From: CALKHQ01 sp050329975
Lineage (GTDB): Bacteria > Pseudomonadota > Alphaproteobacteria > CALKHQ01
Direction: 5' to 3'
Assembly (NCBI GenBank): GCA_050329975.1
Contig: JBHJOG010000104.1
Location: 1 to 23,082 of the forward strand
Length of the DNA stretch: 23,082 nucleotides
Below, one piece after another: positions 22,889-23,082 of this stretch (within the stretch, counting starts at the first letter, position 1; each line of letters begins with the position of its first letter). The translations under genes and the position numbers were made by a program. Under the pieces are notes generated by a model, which was not told where the DNA came from, searched no databases, and saw only the letters and a list, made by a program, of their open reading frames with translations.

Positions 22889-23082
22889 ATGCGTTCCGTT
22901 TTCGTCACCACGCTGGTCGCCGCGTCGCTGGCTGCCGGCAGCGCCCTTGCACAGGAGACCAGCCTCGGCTGGTACGAGGACAATTGGGAGGCGACCACCT
23001 TCCCGACCAGCCAGGGCATGGACTGCTCGGTGGACAGCCGGGCCGACAATTTCCCCGACAGTGCCGGCGCCTGGGTTTTCGT
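22889..23082 (+). CDS. Secreted protein, N-terminal fragment (runs off the window)
   Basis: The plus-strand ATG at 22889, with AAGGGAA about six bases upstream, opens 64 codons to the window edge. The first 21 residues are a Sec signal peptide (SVFVTTLVAASLAAGSALA, cleavage before QETSLG). The mature start GWYEDNWEATTFPTSQGMDC is acidic and aromatic, with one cysteine so far. It is divergent from the SMR gene. I do not recognise the family. Confidence 0.75.
   Translation, partial: MRSVFVTTLVAASLAAGSALAQETSLGWYEDNWEATTFPTSQGMDCSVDSRADNFPDSAGAWVF

Overview
The window looks like chromosomal DNA of a high-GC alphaproteobacterium, probably near the Rhodospirillales. The clues are the strong third-position GC bias, a ThrRS with an alphaproteobacterial-type insertion, a CHCC zinc-finger protein related to mitochondrial NDUFS6, a PmtA-like methyltransferase, and a pyrimidine-type ABC transporter next to a beta-ureidopropionase-like hydrolase. 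This placement is an inference from protein character, not from a database search. No rRNA, tRNA, CRISPR array, transposase or phage gene was seen.

Layout. (1) 1-2000, minus strand: the start of a secreted protein and a three-part regulatory flavoprotein (cNMP-binding, glutaredoxin-like, thioredoxin-reductase-like) that lacks the redox CxxC. (2) 2108-7110, plus strand: a compact transport operon with ATPase, two permeases, an NMT1/THI5-type binding protein, a strong hairpin and a nitrilase-superfamily N-carbamoyl amidohydrolase. This fits uptake and hydrolysis of a pyrimidine-derived ureide or related nitrogen compound. (3) 7198-9682: a proline-rich secreted protein, a short helical protein, a CHCC zinc-finger protein, a phospholipid-methyltransferase-like enzyme and, on the minus strand, a VOC-family protein. 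(4) 9806-12583: polA, whose 3'-5' exonuclease domain has lost several catalytic residues. (5) 12648-16294: an accessory-looking block of secreted or lipid-anchored unknown proteins around a YopT/AvrPphB-like (C58) cysteine protease, with locally lower GC. (6) 16396-19227: thrS, with an intrinsic terminator in its leader, then infC, whose best start is a non-canonical AUA. (7) 19328-22383: a two-domain Fe(III) ABC permease and a convergent ferric-ion-binding protein, each preceded by a Fur-like operator; their ATPase is not in the window. (8) 22389-23082: an SMR efflux protein and the start of another secreted protein.

The most unusual items are the C58 protease, the structured thrS leader with an overlapping 48-codon reading frame, the proofreading-deficient-looking DNA polymerase I, and the AUA start of infC. 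I do not see a complete new defence or mobile system. If there is an undescribed system here, the C58 protease with its small upstream ORF is the best candidate.
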